Made by a program: the position numbers and the translations under genes. A DNA stretch of 64,000 nt, taken from assembly GCF_003024385.1 (NCBI RefSeq), contig NZ_PVZN01000001.1:434001-498000 (forward strand). Direction: 5' to 3'. Positions 19,640-31,557 of this stretch are shown here, piece by piece. Each line of letters opens with the position of its first letter. Position 1 is the stretch's first letter. Below the pieces are notes generated by a model. It made no database searches, had not been told where the DNA came from, and worked only from the letters and a program-made list of their open reading frames with translations. The DNA is from Pseudomonas sp. BBP2017. Its GTDB lineage: Bacteria; Pseudomonadota; Gammaproteobacteria; Pseudomonadales; Pseudomonadaceae.

Positions 19640-20782
19640 TTACACCAGCACCCCACCCAGGGCCCGGACCATCTGTGCCAGGTTTGGTGCCTCTCCGTGC
19701 AGACGTACCATCAGCCCCTCAATCTCGCGACGTGGCGGATAGTGCTTGCGCAAGGCATCGAACGCGGCCTTCTGCTCAAGCACATCACTGCTCAGACTGC
19801 GACGGAAATCGGCATCATCCCGGCGCGGGTCATACACCGCCCGGCACAGGGTAGCCAAGGCCCAAGCCGGGTCGGTTTCAGCTTGCAGGCCGATCTCGGC
19901 CAGCCAAGGCTGGGGCAACAGATCCGCCAGTTGCACCGACGCAGGCTCACCACGCCAGGCACAGAAGGCCTGGTAAATCTGTGCCGTGCCGCGCTGCTTG
20001 CCATCCAGGCTGTAGCCAGCGATATGCGGGGTGGCCAGCACGCAGAGGTCGGCAAGCTCCAGGTCGACCTGCGGCTCACCCTCCCAGACATCCAGCACTG
20101 CCAGCACATCTTCACGCTCCAGCAACAGCTCACGCAGTGCGGTGTTGTCGATCACAGGCCCCCGGCTGGCGTTGATCAGCCAGGTCCCCGGGCGCAGCGC
20201 CGTCAATTGCTCGTGATCCAGCAAGTGCCAGGTGGCGTGTTCGCCCTGGCGGGTCAATGGGGTGTGCAGACTGATCACATCGCACTCGGCAAGAACCCCC
20301 TCCAGGCTGACATAGTCGCCGCCCTCCCGGGCCTGGCGCGGCGGATCACACACCAGGACTTTCCAGCCCAGCCCGCGCAACACCTCAACCAGCCGCCCGC
20401 CGACCTCACCTGCGCCAACCACACCATAGGTGCGGCCAAGCAAGTCGGCACCATCGAGTTCCGCCAGAGTCAGCAAGCTGCCCAGCACGTAGTCGACTAC
20501 CCCACGTGCATTGCAGCCCGGTGCACTCGACCACTGGATACCGGCTTGGGCGAAGTAATCCAGCGCCAGGTGGTCGGTGCCAATGGTGCAAGTACCGACG
20601 AAACGCACCTTGCTGCCTTCAAGCAGCGCCTGGTCGACACGGGTCACCGAGCGCACCAGGAGGACATCGGCATCCTTCACACAGGCGGCGTCAATGGCGC
20701 GTCCTGGATAGCGGCGGATTTCGCCAAAACCTGCAAAGAAGGCATCGAGCAGTGGAATATTCTCGTCGGCAACAATCAGCAT
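19640..20782 (-). CDS. pdxB: Erythronate-4-phosphate dehydrogenase
   Basis: 380 aa. Second step of the DXP-dependent pyridoxal phosphate pathway: oxidises 4-phosphoerythronate with NAD. D-2-hydroxyacid dehydrogenase fold with nucleotide loop [16 protein letters not shown]; catalytic region [14 protein letters not shown], glutamate in VLDVWEGEP and histidine in [12 protein letters not shown]-terminal dimerisation domain specific to PdxB ([11 protein letters not shown]). Length and motifs are complete. Confidence 0.95.
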   Translation of the reverse strand: MLIVADENIPLLDAFFAGFGEIRRYPGRAIDAACVKDADVLLVRSVTRVDQALLEGSKVRFVGTCTIGTDHLALDYFAQAGIQWSSAPGCNARGVVDYVLGSLLTLAELDGADLLGRTYGVVGAGEVGGRLVEVLRGLGWKVLVCDPPRQAREGGDYVSLEGVLAECDVISLHTPLTRQGEHATWHLLDHEQLTALRPGTWLINASRGPVIDNTALRELLLEREDVLAVLDVWEGEPQVDLELADLCVLATPHIAGYSLDGKQRGTAQIYQAFCAWRGEPASVQLADLLPQPWLAEIGLQAETDPAWALATLCRAVYDPRRDDADFRRSLSSDVLEQKAAFDALRKHYPPRREIEGLMVRLHGEAPNLAQMVRALGGVLV

Positions 20783-20925
20783 GGCGCTCTCCTATCGGGA
20801 TGCGCAGTGTAGGCCCATGCAGGGGCGCTAATCCAGCCGCAGACAAAAGCGCCGGGTGGATTTCCTGACCAATGCGTCAAAGCGTAGACTAGTAGGCTTT
20901 GCGCACCTTTTTGGACACCTGTCTT

Positions 20926-22332
20926 GTGACACTTCAGACCTGTAACACCCTTTCCCCTCCCCTGTCCCGCTCCGCTCGCGTGCGGACCGAACTGCGCAGC
21001 CTGTTGCTGCTGGCCACACCGATCATCATTGCCCAGCTGGCCACCACCGCCATGGGCTTCGTCGATGCGGTAATGGCCGGTCGGGTCAGCCCGCGCGACT
21101 TGGCGGCGGTGGCATTGGGTAACTCGATCTGGATTCCGGTGTTCCTGCTGATGACCGGCATCCTGCTGGCCACCACACCGAAGGTGGCGCAACGCTTTGG
21201 CGCTGGCCAGCATGACGAAATCGGGCCATTGGTGCGCCAGGCCTTGTGGCTGGCAGTCGCTGTCAGCCTGATCGCCAGTGGCTTGCTGATCAGCGCCGAA
21301 CCGATCCTGCAGGTGATGAATGTCGATCCGCAACTGGTCGAGCCGAGCATGGGCTATCTGCAAGGTATTGCCTTCGGCTTCCCCGGCATTGCCCTCTACT
21401 ACGTGCTGCGCTGCTACAGCGACGGCCTTGGCCGCACCCGCCCGAGCATGGTCATTGGCTGCCTGGGCCTGCTGCTGAATATCCCGCTGAACTACATCCT
21501 GATCTACGGCCACTTCGGCCTGCCCGCCTTGGGGGGCGTTGGCTGCGGCTGGGCCAGCGGTATCGTCATGTGGTTCATGGCCCTGAGCATGGCCGCCTGG
21601 ACCCGCTGGGCTCCGACCTACCAGAGCAGCCGGGTGCTGGTACGTTTTGAGCGCCCACAATGGGTGGTGATCAAACGCCTGATGGGTGTTGGCCTGCCAA
21701 TCGGCATCGCAGTGTTCGCCGAATCGAGCATCTTCGCGGTGATCGCCCTGCTGATCGGTAGCCTCGGTGCGACCGTGGTGGCCGGCCACCAGATCGCCCT
21801 GAACATCAGTTCGCTGCTGTTCATGATTCCGTATTCACTGGGGATGGCGGTGACGGTACGGGTGGGCCAGGCAATCGGTGCCGGCGAGCCGCGCCAGGCG
21901 CGCTTTGCCGCGCTGGTGGGGTTGGCCGCCGCCCTGGTGTTCGCCTGTTTCTCGGCGGGCCTGATCCTGCTGATGCGCGAGCCGATCGCCTCGATCTACA
22001 CCCCGGACACGGCGGTTATCCAGATTGCCGCGATGCTGATCGTGTATGCCGCGCTGTACCAGTTCTCCGACGCTATCCAGGTGATCGCGGCGGGCGCCCT
22101 GCGTGGCTACCAGGACACCCGGGTGACCATGATCCTGACCCTGTTCGCCTACTGGGGCATCGGCTTGCCGGTGGGTTACGTACTGGGTCTGACCGACTAC
22201 TTCGGCCCTGCCAGTGGCCCCAACGGCTTGTGGGAAGGCTTGATCGCCGGCTTGACCTGCGCGGCCTTGATGCTGTCGATTCGCCTGGCGCGCAGCAGTG
22301 GCAAACACATTCGCCGGGCGCAGCGCACTTAG
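20926..22332 (+). CDS. MATE-family efflux transporter
   Basis: About 468 aa. The frame has no ATG at the 5' end; GTG at 20926 ([13 protein letters not shown]) is taken, with TTGs at 20899 and 20911 as alternatives. Twelve membrane segments with the internal two-fold repeat of MATE proteins; first helix [26 protein letters not shown] is the family signature (NorM/PmpM type). Exports cationic drugs in exchange for Na+ or H+. The 3' end overlaps tusA by 4 bases. Confidence 0.9.
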   Translation: MTLQTCNTLSPPLSRSARVRTELRSLLLLATPIIIAQLATTAMGFVDAVMAGRVSPRDLAAVALGNSIWIPVFLLMTGILLATTPKVAQRFGAGQHDEIGPLVRQALWLAVAVSLIASGLLISAEPILQVMNVDPQLVEPSMGYLQGIAFGFPGIALYYVLRCYSDGLGRTRPSMVIGCLGLLLNIPLNYILIYGHFGLPALGGVGCGWASGIVMWFMALSMAAWTRWAPTYQSSRVLVRFERPQWVVIKRLMGVGLPIGIAVFAESSIFAVIALLIGSLGATVVAGHQIALNISSLLFMIPYSLGMAVTVRVGQAIGAGEPRQARFAALVGLAAALVFACFSAGLILLMREPIASIYTPDTAVIQIAAMLIVYAALYQFSDAIQVIAAGALRGYQDTRVTMILTLFAYWGIGLPVGYVLGLTDYFGPASGPNGLWEGLIAGLTCAALMLSIRLARSSGKHIRRAQRT

Positions 22333-22571
22333 TCGAGCTTCTTGCGGATCCAGTACAGGTAGGTGCCGGCGTCTTCCTGTTGCTGGACCAGTTCATGGCC
22401 GAGGAACACGCAGAACTTGGGGATATCGCGACGGGTCGACGGATCGGTGGCGATCACCTTGAGCAGGCCGCCGGCCGCCAGGTCGCGCACGTGCTGGTGC
22501 AACATCATCACCGGCTCCGGGCAGTTGAGGCCGGTGGCGTCAAGGATCGCATCTGGGGTGAAATCAGTCAT
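22329..22571 (-). CDS. tusA: Sulfur carrier protein TusA
   Basis: 80 aa from [23 protein letters not shown]. The invariant cysteine of the CPxP motif carries persulfide sulfur from IscS to the TusBCD/MnmA relay for tRNA 2-thiouridine. Convergent with the MATE gene, stop codons overlapping. Confidence 0.93.
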   Translation of the reverse strand: MTDFTPDAILDATGLNCPEPVMMLHQHVRDLAAGGLLKVIATDPSTRRDIPKFCVFLGHELVQQQEDAGTYLYWIRKKLD

Positions 22572-22631
22572 GTAGAACTCCGGGAACAATCAGCTATTGT
22601 CGCTCAACCAGGCCTTGGGGTCATCCCGCTC

Positions 22632-23696
22632 CTACCGCGGTTTCAGGTCCAGGCGGCGCAGGTGGCAGGTCACCTCTTCGCGGTCGTGATACAGCTGCTT
22701 GCAGCCAATCGAGACCTTGACCTTGCGCGCCTTGAATCCCTCTTCAATCCGCTCCAGCAAGCGGCGCACTTCGGCATAACGCTGCTTCATCGGCAGCTTG
22801 AGGTTGACCACCGCCTCCCGGCACAAGCCCTCGCCCAACCAGGTTTCCAGCAGCGCCGCGCTGCGCGCAGGCTTCTCGACGATATCGCAAACCATCCAGT
22901 CCACCATCTGCCTGGGCTTGTAGGTAAAGCCATCTGCCATCAGGTGCTGGACCAGGCCGGTGTCCATCAGGCTCTCGGCCATTGGGCCGTTATCGATGGC
23001 GGTAACCAGCATGCCGCGTTTGACCAGCTGGTAGGTCCAGCCACCCGGCGCCGCGCCCAGATCAACGCCAGTCATGTCATCGGACAGCCGTGCATCCCAC
23101 TGCTCGCGGGGAATAAAATGATGCCAGGCTTCCTCCAGCTTGAGGGTCGAGCGGCTCGGCGCTTCACGTGGAAACTTCAGGCGCGGGATCCCCATCGGCC
23201 ACATCGCCGAATTGTCCGCTGCGGCAACACCGACAAATACCCGTCGGCCACTGACAAAGGTCAGCAGCAGCCGCGGTTTGCTTAGGTCTTCCACCAGGCG
23301 CCCAGCCTTGGTCAACGCCTTGCGCAGCGGCACCTCGAACTTGCGGCAGAAGGTCGACAGCTCCTTGCCATCATTGGTGTCCATCACCTCCAGCCACACA
23401 CTGCCAAACACCGGATAATCACCCAGGGACTCGAGCAGCACACTGATACGGTCGGTTTCCGGCAGTTCGATGAAACTACCGCGCGCCCACTGGCGGGGAA
23501 AAATCAGTTGCGCAAAGCGCAGTTCGCGCATCAGGCGTTCGGCGCCTTCGCCATCGTTGCAGATGAACTCGGCACAGGCGCTCTGCGGCTTGGCCTTGGC
23601 GTAGCCGGCGACGTCCAGCCGGGCGGCATGCTCGGCGATTTCGGCACAGACTTCACTCTCGAAGCCGGGCCGGCAATGCATAAACAGGGTATTCAT
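22632..23696 (-). CDS. rlmM: 23S rRNA 2'-O-ribose methyltransferase (C2498)
   Basis: 354 aa from MNTLFMHCRPGFESEVCAEI. N-terminal THUMP-like region, then a Rossmann methyltransferase core with SAM-binding GVDLGAAPGGWTYQLVKRGM and the K-D-K-E type residues in DNGPMAES, MVCDIVEKP and NLKLPMKQRY. Modifies C2498 of 23S rRNA (E. coli number). Monocistronic, upstream of and divergent from acnA. Confidence 0.94.
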   Translation of the reverse strand: MNTLFMHCRPGFESEVCAEIAEHAARLDVAGYAKAKPQSACAEFICNDGEGAERLMRELRFAQLIFPRQWARGSFIELPETDRISVLLESLGDYPVFGSVWLEVMDTNDGKELSTFCRKFEVPLRKALTKAGRLVEDLSKPRLLLTFVSGRRVFVGVAAADNSAMWPMGIPRLKFPREAPSRSTLKLEEAWHHFIPREQWDARLSDDMTGVDLGAAPGGWTYQLVKRGMLVTAIDNGPMAESLMDTGLVQHLMADGFTYKPRQMVDWMVCDIVEKPARSAALLETWLGEGLCREAVVNLKLPMKQRYAEVRRLLERIEEGFKARKVKVSIGCKQLYHDREEVTCHLRRLDLKPR

Positions 23697-23949
23697 CTTC
23701 ACTCCAGGACGGCTGGCGGCCAATGGCCCCAACCCTGACCGGGCGCAATACACTGCGCCGGCAAATGCGCGAATGATAAAGCAAGTTCGGAACCGGCGAC
23801 ATGCCCCGCCGGTCCAGTACTTGGTCAGGTGCGCCAAACAGGTCTAACCTGACCGCTCAGCCAGGTCCGTGCCGTGCGGACCGTCACAGAGGCGGTGAAC
23901 CGGCGACAGCAAGGAAGATCGCCGAACACCTACGCAGAAGGAGTTGGCA

Positions 23950-26691
<2,742 letters not shown>

Positions 26692-26697
26692 AGCACG

Positions 26698-26724
26698 GGT
26701 CCGGCCCTTTGTGGCCGGGCCTTT
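26698..26724 (+). terminator. Hairpin after acnA
   Basis: GGTCCGGCC / GGCCGGGCC stem with loop CTTTGT followed by TTT, a few bases past the acnA stop. Confidence 0.7.
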
Positions 26725-26844
26725 GCCGACTTGCTCCGCTCGCGGTGAGCACCCGTTGCAGGCGGTGATAGCGCAGGCATGCGTGTCCTGGGCGACACCT
26801 GGGGAGTCGTATAGCTCACGCTTTCACCGAACAATGGAATCTGC

Positions 26845-27621
26845 ATGCCTGTTTCCCAATGGATCGGACTGGCCCTGTTGGGCCTTGGTTACGTCTTTTC
26901 CCTCGTCAATGGCAACCTGGGCCTGCACGCATTGCCCAGCCTGATTGCCCTGCTGTGCGCCGGATTGCTGGTTTACCGGCCGGGGCGCTGGCAGCAATTG
27001 TCTGGCCATGCCCTGTTCGTGCTATTGGCCATAGGCTTGGCGTTGCACTGGCTGCCGGGGTTCCACGGTGCCAAGGTCATCGACAAGGTGGTGTTGAGCG
27101 AAGGCGCCGTGCCCTTTTCCATGTACCTGAACCTGGACAAGCCATTGATCGGCTTCTGGTTATTGCTGGCCTGTCCCTGGGTACTGACGATGGGTGGCAA
27201 GCGCCTGCTGCCGAGCCTGGCCACAACGTTGCCGGCGGTGATTGCCGCCTGCCTGGGCGGTGCCTGGCTGCTGGGTATGATTGCCTGGGCGCCGAAATGG
27301 CCGGAGCACGCCTGGCTCTGGGTGCTGAACAACCTGTTGCTGGTCAGCCTGACCGAAGAGCTGCTGTTTCGTGGCTACCTCCAGGGCGGCCTCCAACGTT
27401 TACTCAAGAATCAGCACCTGGCCCTGCTCCTGGCCGCCGGCCTGTTCGGCCTCGCGCACCTGGGCGCTGGCTGGCAGTGGGTACTGCTCGCCTCCCTGGC
27501 CGGCATTGGTTATGGTCTGGCTTACCGCTACGGCGGCTTGATCGCCGCAGTACTCTGCCATTTCGGCCTGAACCTGGCACACTTCGCCGGTTTTACCTAT
27601 CCGATGCTGATACCTTCGTGA
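26845..27621 (+). CDS. CPBP-family intramembrane metalloprotease (CAAX protease-like)
   Basis: 258 aa, about eight membrane helices. The type II CAAX/bacteriocin-processing signature is present: EE of SLTEELLFRGYLQ, then FGLAHLGAGW, then a third helix with NLAHF giving the last histidine. Substrate unknown; bacterial members process peptides or act in bacteriocin self-immunity. Lies 93 bases upstream of the aerotaxis receptor gene, possibly cotranscribed. Confidence 0.87.
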   Translation: MPVSQWIGLALLGLGYVFSLVNGNLGLHALPSLIALLCAGLLVYRPGRWQQLSGHALFVLLAIGLALHWLPGFHGAKVIDKVVLSEGAVPFSMYLNLDKPLIGFWLLLACPWVLTMGGKRLLPSLATTLPAVIAACLGGAWLLGMIAWAPKWPEHAWLWVLNNLLLVSLTEELLFRGYLQGGLQRLLKNQHLALLLAAGLFGLAHLGAGWQWVLLASLAGIGYGLAYRYGGLIAAVLCHFGLNLAHFAGFTYPMLIPS

Positions 27622-27714
27622 ACACGCGGTCACTTGCTGACTTTTGCAAAATATCATTCAACAAACCCCCCACGCTGCCGATAACCCTCGAAAGCCTTGT
27701 GGATTGAACAGCTA

Positions 27715-29280
27715 ATGCGTAATAACCAGCCAATAACTCAGCGCGAACGGACTTTCCCTGCTCAACAACGCTTGATCTCAACCACCGATACCAAGGGTGT
27801 CATCACCTATTGCAACGACGCCTTCGTCGAGATCAGTGGTTTTTCCCGCGAAGAGCTGACGCGCGCGCCGCACAACCTGGTGCGCCACCCCGATGTCCCG
27901 CCTGCGGTGTTCGCGCACATGTGGGCCACGCTCAAGCAAGGCTTGCCATGGATGGGCATCGTCAAGAACCGCTGCAAGAGCGGTGACCACTACTGGGTCA
28001 ACGCCTACGTCACCCCGGTCTTCGAAAATAACCAAGTGGTTGGCTTTGAGTCGGTACGGGTCAAGCCGACTGCCGAGCAGGTCCGCAGGGCCGAGGCTTT
28101 GTACCTGCGCATCAACCAGGGCCGTACGGCGATCCCGCGTCGCGACAAGTGGTTGCCCGTGATGCAAGACTGGTTGCCGTTCATTCTGGTCAGTCAGGTC
28201 GGTTTCCTGATCGGTAACTGGCTTGGCCACTCCTGGGGCTTCGCCTTGGCCGCCGCCCTGTCGGTGCCACTCGGCCTGCTGGGCTTGAGCTGGCAGCAAC
28301 GCGGCCTCAAGCGTCTGCTACGCCTGGCCGAGCAGTCCACCTCCGATCCGTTGATCGCGCAAATGTACACCGACAGCCGCGGTGTCCAGGCGCGCCTGGA
28401 AATGGCCATGCTCAGTCAGGATGCGCGGATGAAGACCTGCCTGACCCGCCTGCAGGACACGGCAGAGCATCTCAACGAACAGGCCCAACAGTCCGACAGC
28501 CTGGCCCACAACAGTTCTTCGGGCCTGGAGCGGCAACGGGTCGAGACCGAACAGGTCGCTGCCGCAGTCAACCAGATGGCCGCCACCACCCAGGAAGTGG
28601 CCAACCACGTGCAGCGCACCGCCGACGCTACCCAAGAGGCCAATCGCCTGACTGGCCGTGGCCGTGACATCGCCGGTGAAACCCGCGAAGCCATCCAGCG
28701 CCTGTCGGCGGCGGTCGGCGAAACCGGCCTGACCGTCACCCAGCTGGCGCGCGACAGCGATGAAATTGGCGGCGTGGTCGATGTGATCAAAGGCATTGCC
28801 GACCAGACCAACCTGTTGGCGCTCAACGCCGCCATTGAAGCTGCGCGAGCCGGCGAAATGGGTCGCGGCTTTGCCGTGGTGGCCGATGAAGTTCGCCAAC
28901 TGGCCCAGCGCACCAGCGAATCGACCGGCCAGATCCACAGCCTGATCGCCAAGCTGCAGCAAACCGCCAGCAATGCCGTGCAAACCATGGAGTCGGGGCA
29001 CCGTCAGGCCGAAGAAGGTGTGGCGCGAGTTATGGAAGCCGACCAGGCGCTGGTCGGTATCAGCGAAGCGGTGGCTAACATTACCGACATGACCACCCAG
29101 ATCGCGGCTGCCACCGAAGAGCAGACGGCTGTGGCCGACGAGATCAGCCGCAATATCAGCACCATCGCCGAACTGGCTGACCAGACGTCAGAGCAGGCCC
29201 AGCATTCGGCCCTGCTCAGTGAAGAGCTGACTCGCACGGCGACCACTCAGTACTCGCTGGTCGAGCGCTTCAACCGTTGA
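27715..29280 (+). CDS. aer: PAS-domain aerotaxis receptor (Aer type)
   Basis: 521 aa from [16 protein letters not shown]-terminal PAS domain, expected to bind [44 protein letters not shown], then a central hydrophobic hairpin [19 protein letters not shown]...[14 protein letters not shown] cytoplasmic signalling domain follows with [30 protein letters not shown]. No periplasmic domain, as in E. coli Aer. Senses redox state or oxygen. P. putida has Aer paralogues; which one this is rests on context. Confidence 0.88.
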   Translation: MRNNQPITQRERTFPAQQRLISTTDTKGVITYCNDAFVEISGFSREELTRAPHNLVRHPDVPPAVFAHMWATLKQGLPWMGIVKNRCKSGDHYWVNAYVTPVFENNQVVGFESVRVKPTAEQVRRAEALYLRINQGRTAIPRRDKWLPVMQDWLPFILVSQVGFLIGNWLGHSWGFALAAALSVPLGLLGLSWQQRGLKRLLRLAEQSTSDPLIAQMYTDSRGVQARLEMAMLSQDARMKTCLTRLQDTAEHLNEQAQQSDSLAHNSSSGLERQRVETEQVAAAVNQMAATTQEVANHVQRTADATQEANRLTGRGRDIAGETREAIQRLSAAVGETGLTVTQLARDSDEIGGVVDVIKGIADQTNLLALNAAIEAARAGEMGRGFAVVADEVRQLAQRTSESTGQIHSLIAKLQQTASNAVQTMESGHRQAEEGVARVMEADQALVGISEAVANITDMTTQIAAATEEQTAVADEISRNISTIAELADQTSEQAQHSALLSEELTRTATTQYSLVERFNR

Positions 29281-29284
29281 AAAG

Positions 29285-29312
29285 ACGGCGCATCCGCTTG
29301 CGGATGCGCCGT
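29285..29312. terminator. Bidirectional hairpin after aer
   Basis: Perfect 12-base stem ACGGCGCATCCG / CGGATGCGCCGT with CTTG loop then TTT, between convergent aer and pseudouridine synthase genes. Confidence 0.85.
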
Positions 29313-29320
29313 TTCCCGCC

Positions 29321-30208
29321 TTACCAGTCGAGCGTCAGCCGGCTTTCGAAATACCGCGACTCACCGCTCAGCGGATCCTTGAAACGCAAACTCTGCGCCA
29401 GCAACTTCAGCGGCTTGCTGTAGTCATCCTGATCCTGAACCACGTGCGGATAAAACGGATCGTTGCAGATGCTCGCACCGAGCGCCGTCATATGCACACG
29501 TAACTGGTGCGTTTTGCCCGTGATGGGTGACAATCCATAGCGCCACAGTTCGCCATTTTTCTCCAGCACTTGGGCCAAGGTTTCGCTGTTGCTCTGCCCT
29601 TCGACTTCCTGCATGCGGAAAAACGGCTCGCCATTGACCATACGACTCTTGTGCGTCAACGGAAACTCAAGCAGCGGCAGGGCCCGGGCAATGGCCTGGT
29701 AGTGCTTGTCAATCTGGCGGTTGGGGAACAGCGATTGATAGGCCGAGCGGCTCTGCGGATTGGCGGAAAACAACACCAGCCCGGCAGTGTGACGATCGAT
29801 ACGATGCAAAGGCACCAGGTTCGGATTGCCCAGACGACGAATCAACCGACGCAGCAACGTGTGTTCGACATACTCGCCAGTTGGCGTGACCGGTAGAAAG
29901 TGCGGTTTGTCTGCTACTACCAGGTGCTCGTCAACATGCAGAATCTGCTCTTCGAAGGGGATCGGCTTCTCGTTGGGCACTTCCCGAAAATAATGAATGC
30001 GCAGTCCCGGTTTGTAAGCCAGTGCCACATTGATCGGTTCACCCTGAGCATCCAGTACCCTCCCTCGGGTGATCCGGTCAAGCCACTGCTCGCGCCCGAT
30101 GGCCTTGAAATGTTCGCTCAGGCAGTCGAGCACGGTCACCCAGTTGCCGGGCGGCAGGCACACGGTGCTGGCTTGATGCTGGGCCGGATCGAAAGGGGCA
30201 ATGGCCAT
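29321..30208 (-). CDS. RluA-family pseudouridine synthase
   Basis: 295 aa from MAIAPFDPAQHQAS. Catalytic domain begins ILHVDEHLVVADKPHFLPVTP; the active-site aspartate is in VPLHRIDRHTAGLVLF; C-terminal KTHQLRVHMTALG motif is the family ending. N-terminal segment resembles a short S4-like region (HFKAIGREQWLDRITRGRV). Modifies uridine in rRNA or tRNA; target cannot be told. Confidence 0.88.
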   Translation of the reverse strand: MAIAPFDPAQHQASTVCLPPGNWVTVLDCLSEHFKAIGREQWLDRITRGRVLDAQGEPINVALAYKPGLRIHYFREVPNEKPIPFEEQILHVDEHLVVADKPHFLPVTPTGEYVEHTLLRRLIRRLGNPNLVPLHRIDRHTAGLVLFSANPQSRSAYQSLFPNRQIDKHYQAIARALPLLEFPLTHKSRMVNGEPFFRMQEVEGQSNSETLAQVLEKNGELWRYGLSPITGKTHQLRVHMTALGASICNDPFYPHVVQDQDDYSKPLKLLAQSLRFKDPLSGESRYFESRLTLDW

Positions 30209-30258
30209 GGGAACGCTCGTGACAGATAGACCACGCATTATCCCGCAAGCCTGGCGCC

Positions 30259-30570
30259 TCAGCCAGTCCGGCTTGCAACAGCCTCGGTGTACTCCTTGAG
30301 CCAGCGCAACACCTCAACCGCCTCCCAGCGACCCGGGTCGTACAGCGCATACAACAATCCCTGATAGCCGACCACATCCAGCGCACGGTGATAACCGGCA
30401 CGCTGGAACAATGCTTCGATTTCGGCGAAACAGGTGTTGAAGTGCAGCTTGTTGAAAGGCGTCTTGCCCTCCAGCACCAGGCCATCGAGGCGCAACTCGA
30501 GCACCGCCTCGCTGACCATGGCGGTGGGCATACGATTGACGGTGTATTTCAGTTGTTCGACATTGACCAT
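30259..30570 (-). CDS. Conserved hypothetical Pseudomonas protein
   Basis: 103 aa from MVNVEQLKYTVNRMPTAM. Compact alpha/beta composition, no signal peptide, no membrane segment, no motif I can name. Lies 50 bases upstream of the pseudouridine synthase on the same strand, so probably one transcript. Confidence 0.7.
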   Translation of the reverse strand: MVNVEQLKYTVNRMPTAMVSEAVLELRLDGLVLEGKTPFNKLHFNTCFAEIEALFQRAGYHRALDVVGYQGLLYALYDPGRWEAVEVLRWLKEYTEAVASRTG

Positions 30571-30658
30571 GGTTTGGATCCTCGAGGCAAACGCCACCCC
30601 AATACTGTATTTATATACAGCATATTCAGAGTTGTCGGACGCGTCAATCAGACAGCAC

Positions 30659-31090
30659 TCAGACCAACCCGGGAAGGTAGCCCGTGCCCCTGCGAATGGT
30701 CAGCAATTGCCGACGCTCAGGCGTCAGGGAGAGCCCCACATGCACCCATTGGTCGAACTCGAGAATCAGTTGATCGAACATCAACGGACTGTCTGCCACA
30801 ACGCGCGCCAACAACTCAGGTGTCAACCCTGGCACATTGATGTCCGCTGCCAGACCGTCGGTATGAGCGCTCTGAAGCGAACCGCCAATGACCTCGTTCA
30901 ATTGAATGCAGCGATAACCGCTGCTGACCAGCACCGGTTTATCGACCAACTGGCGTATCTGTTCCAGTAAAGCGCAGAGCCGGCGAAGGTTGACGAGCGT
31001 TTGGGCATCCGGGGTGTTGTCGATACCCAAACGCGCGGCGCTCTCCGATACCGTCATTTCAGCCAGCGTGAAGTGTTCGCTCAGGTACAT
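30659..31090 (-). CDS. M15-family D-Ala-D-Ala carboxypeptidase-like protein
   Basis: 143 aa. Zinc-peptidase M15 pattern: SGYRCIQLNEVIGG, then SAHTDGLAADINVPG supplying His and Asp, and WVHVGLS supplying the second His. An N-terminal LSEHFTLAEMTVSESAARLGI is typical of phage-derived members. No signal peptide, so either a domesticated phage endolysin-like enzyme or one exported another way. Confidence 0.82.
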   Translation of the reverse strand: MYLSEHFTLAEMTVSESAARLGIDNTPDAQTLVNLRRLCALLEQIRQLVDKPVLVSSGYRCIQLNEVIGGSLQSAHTDGLAADINVPGLTPELLARVVADSPLMFDQLILEFDQWVHVGLSLTPERRQLLTIRRGTGYLPGLV

Positions 31091-31185
31091 GGTCCGCTCC
31101 TTGGTATGCGTAAAAACACCCAGGGATTGTCCACACCCGCGCCCTGCCTTGCACGGCAGGAAATTTCTCCGCCAAAGCGGTTATT

Positions 31186-31422
31186 TCAACGCAGGAAGGC
31201 CACCACTTGCTCGGCATCGAACGGCCAGTTCAGCTCGGCACCTGTATCGCATCGACGCAGCACCGGAATCAATAGTCCATAACGAGCCAGTTGCGACTCG
31301 TCATCGGCAATATCCACCAGTTCAACCAGCAGGCCATGCTCGACAAAAGGCATCAACAAGGCTTCGGCCACTTCACACAGGTGGCAACCCAGGGTGCCGA
31401 ACAATTGGCATTCAGGAAGCAT
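31186..31422 (-). CDS. Glutaredoxin-like protein
   Basis: 78 aa, thioredoxin fold of the DUF836 type: LFGTLGCHLCEVAEALL has the CxxC redox motif, followed by VDIADDESQLARYGLLIPVL with the cis-proline. Partner unknown. Confidence 0.85.
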   Translation of the reverse strand: MLPECQLFGTLGCHLCEVAEALLMPFVEHGLLVELVDIADDESQLARYGLLIPVLRRCDTGAELNWPFDAEQVVAFLR

Positions 31423-31557
31423 TTATGGGTACCGACAAAAGAAAGAAGGGATCATTATTCTAGGTCTGCCGCCGGGGGCCGTCGAGCGCAAGGCTCCGGC
31501 ACCTGCTCCGTGACGGACGACTGATCCTGATCAGCGTCCGACCAGCAGCTATGGTTC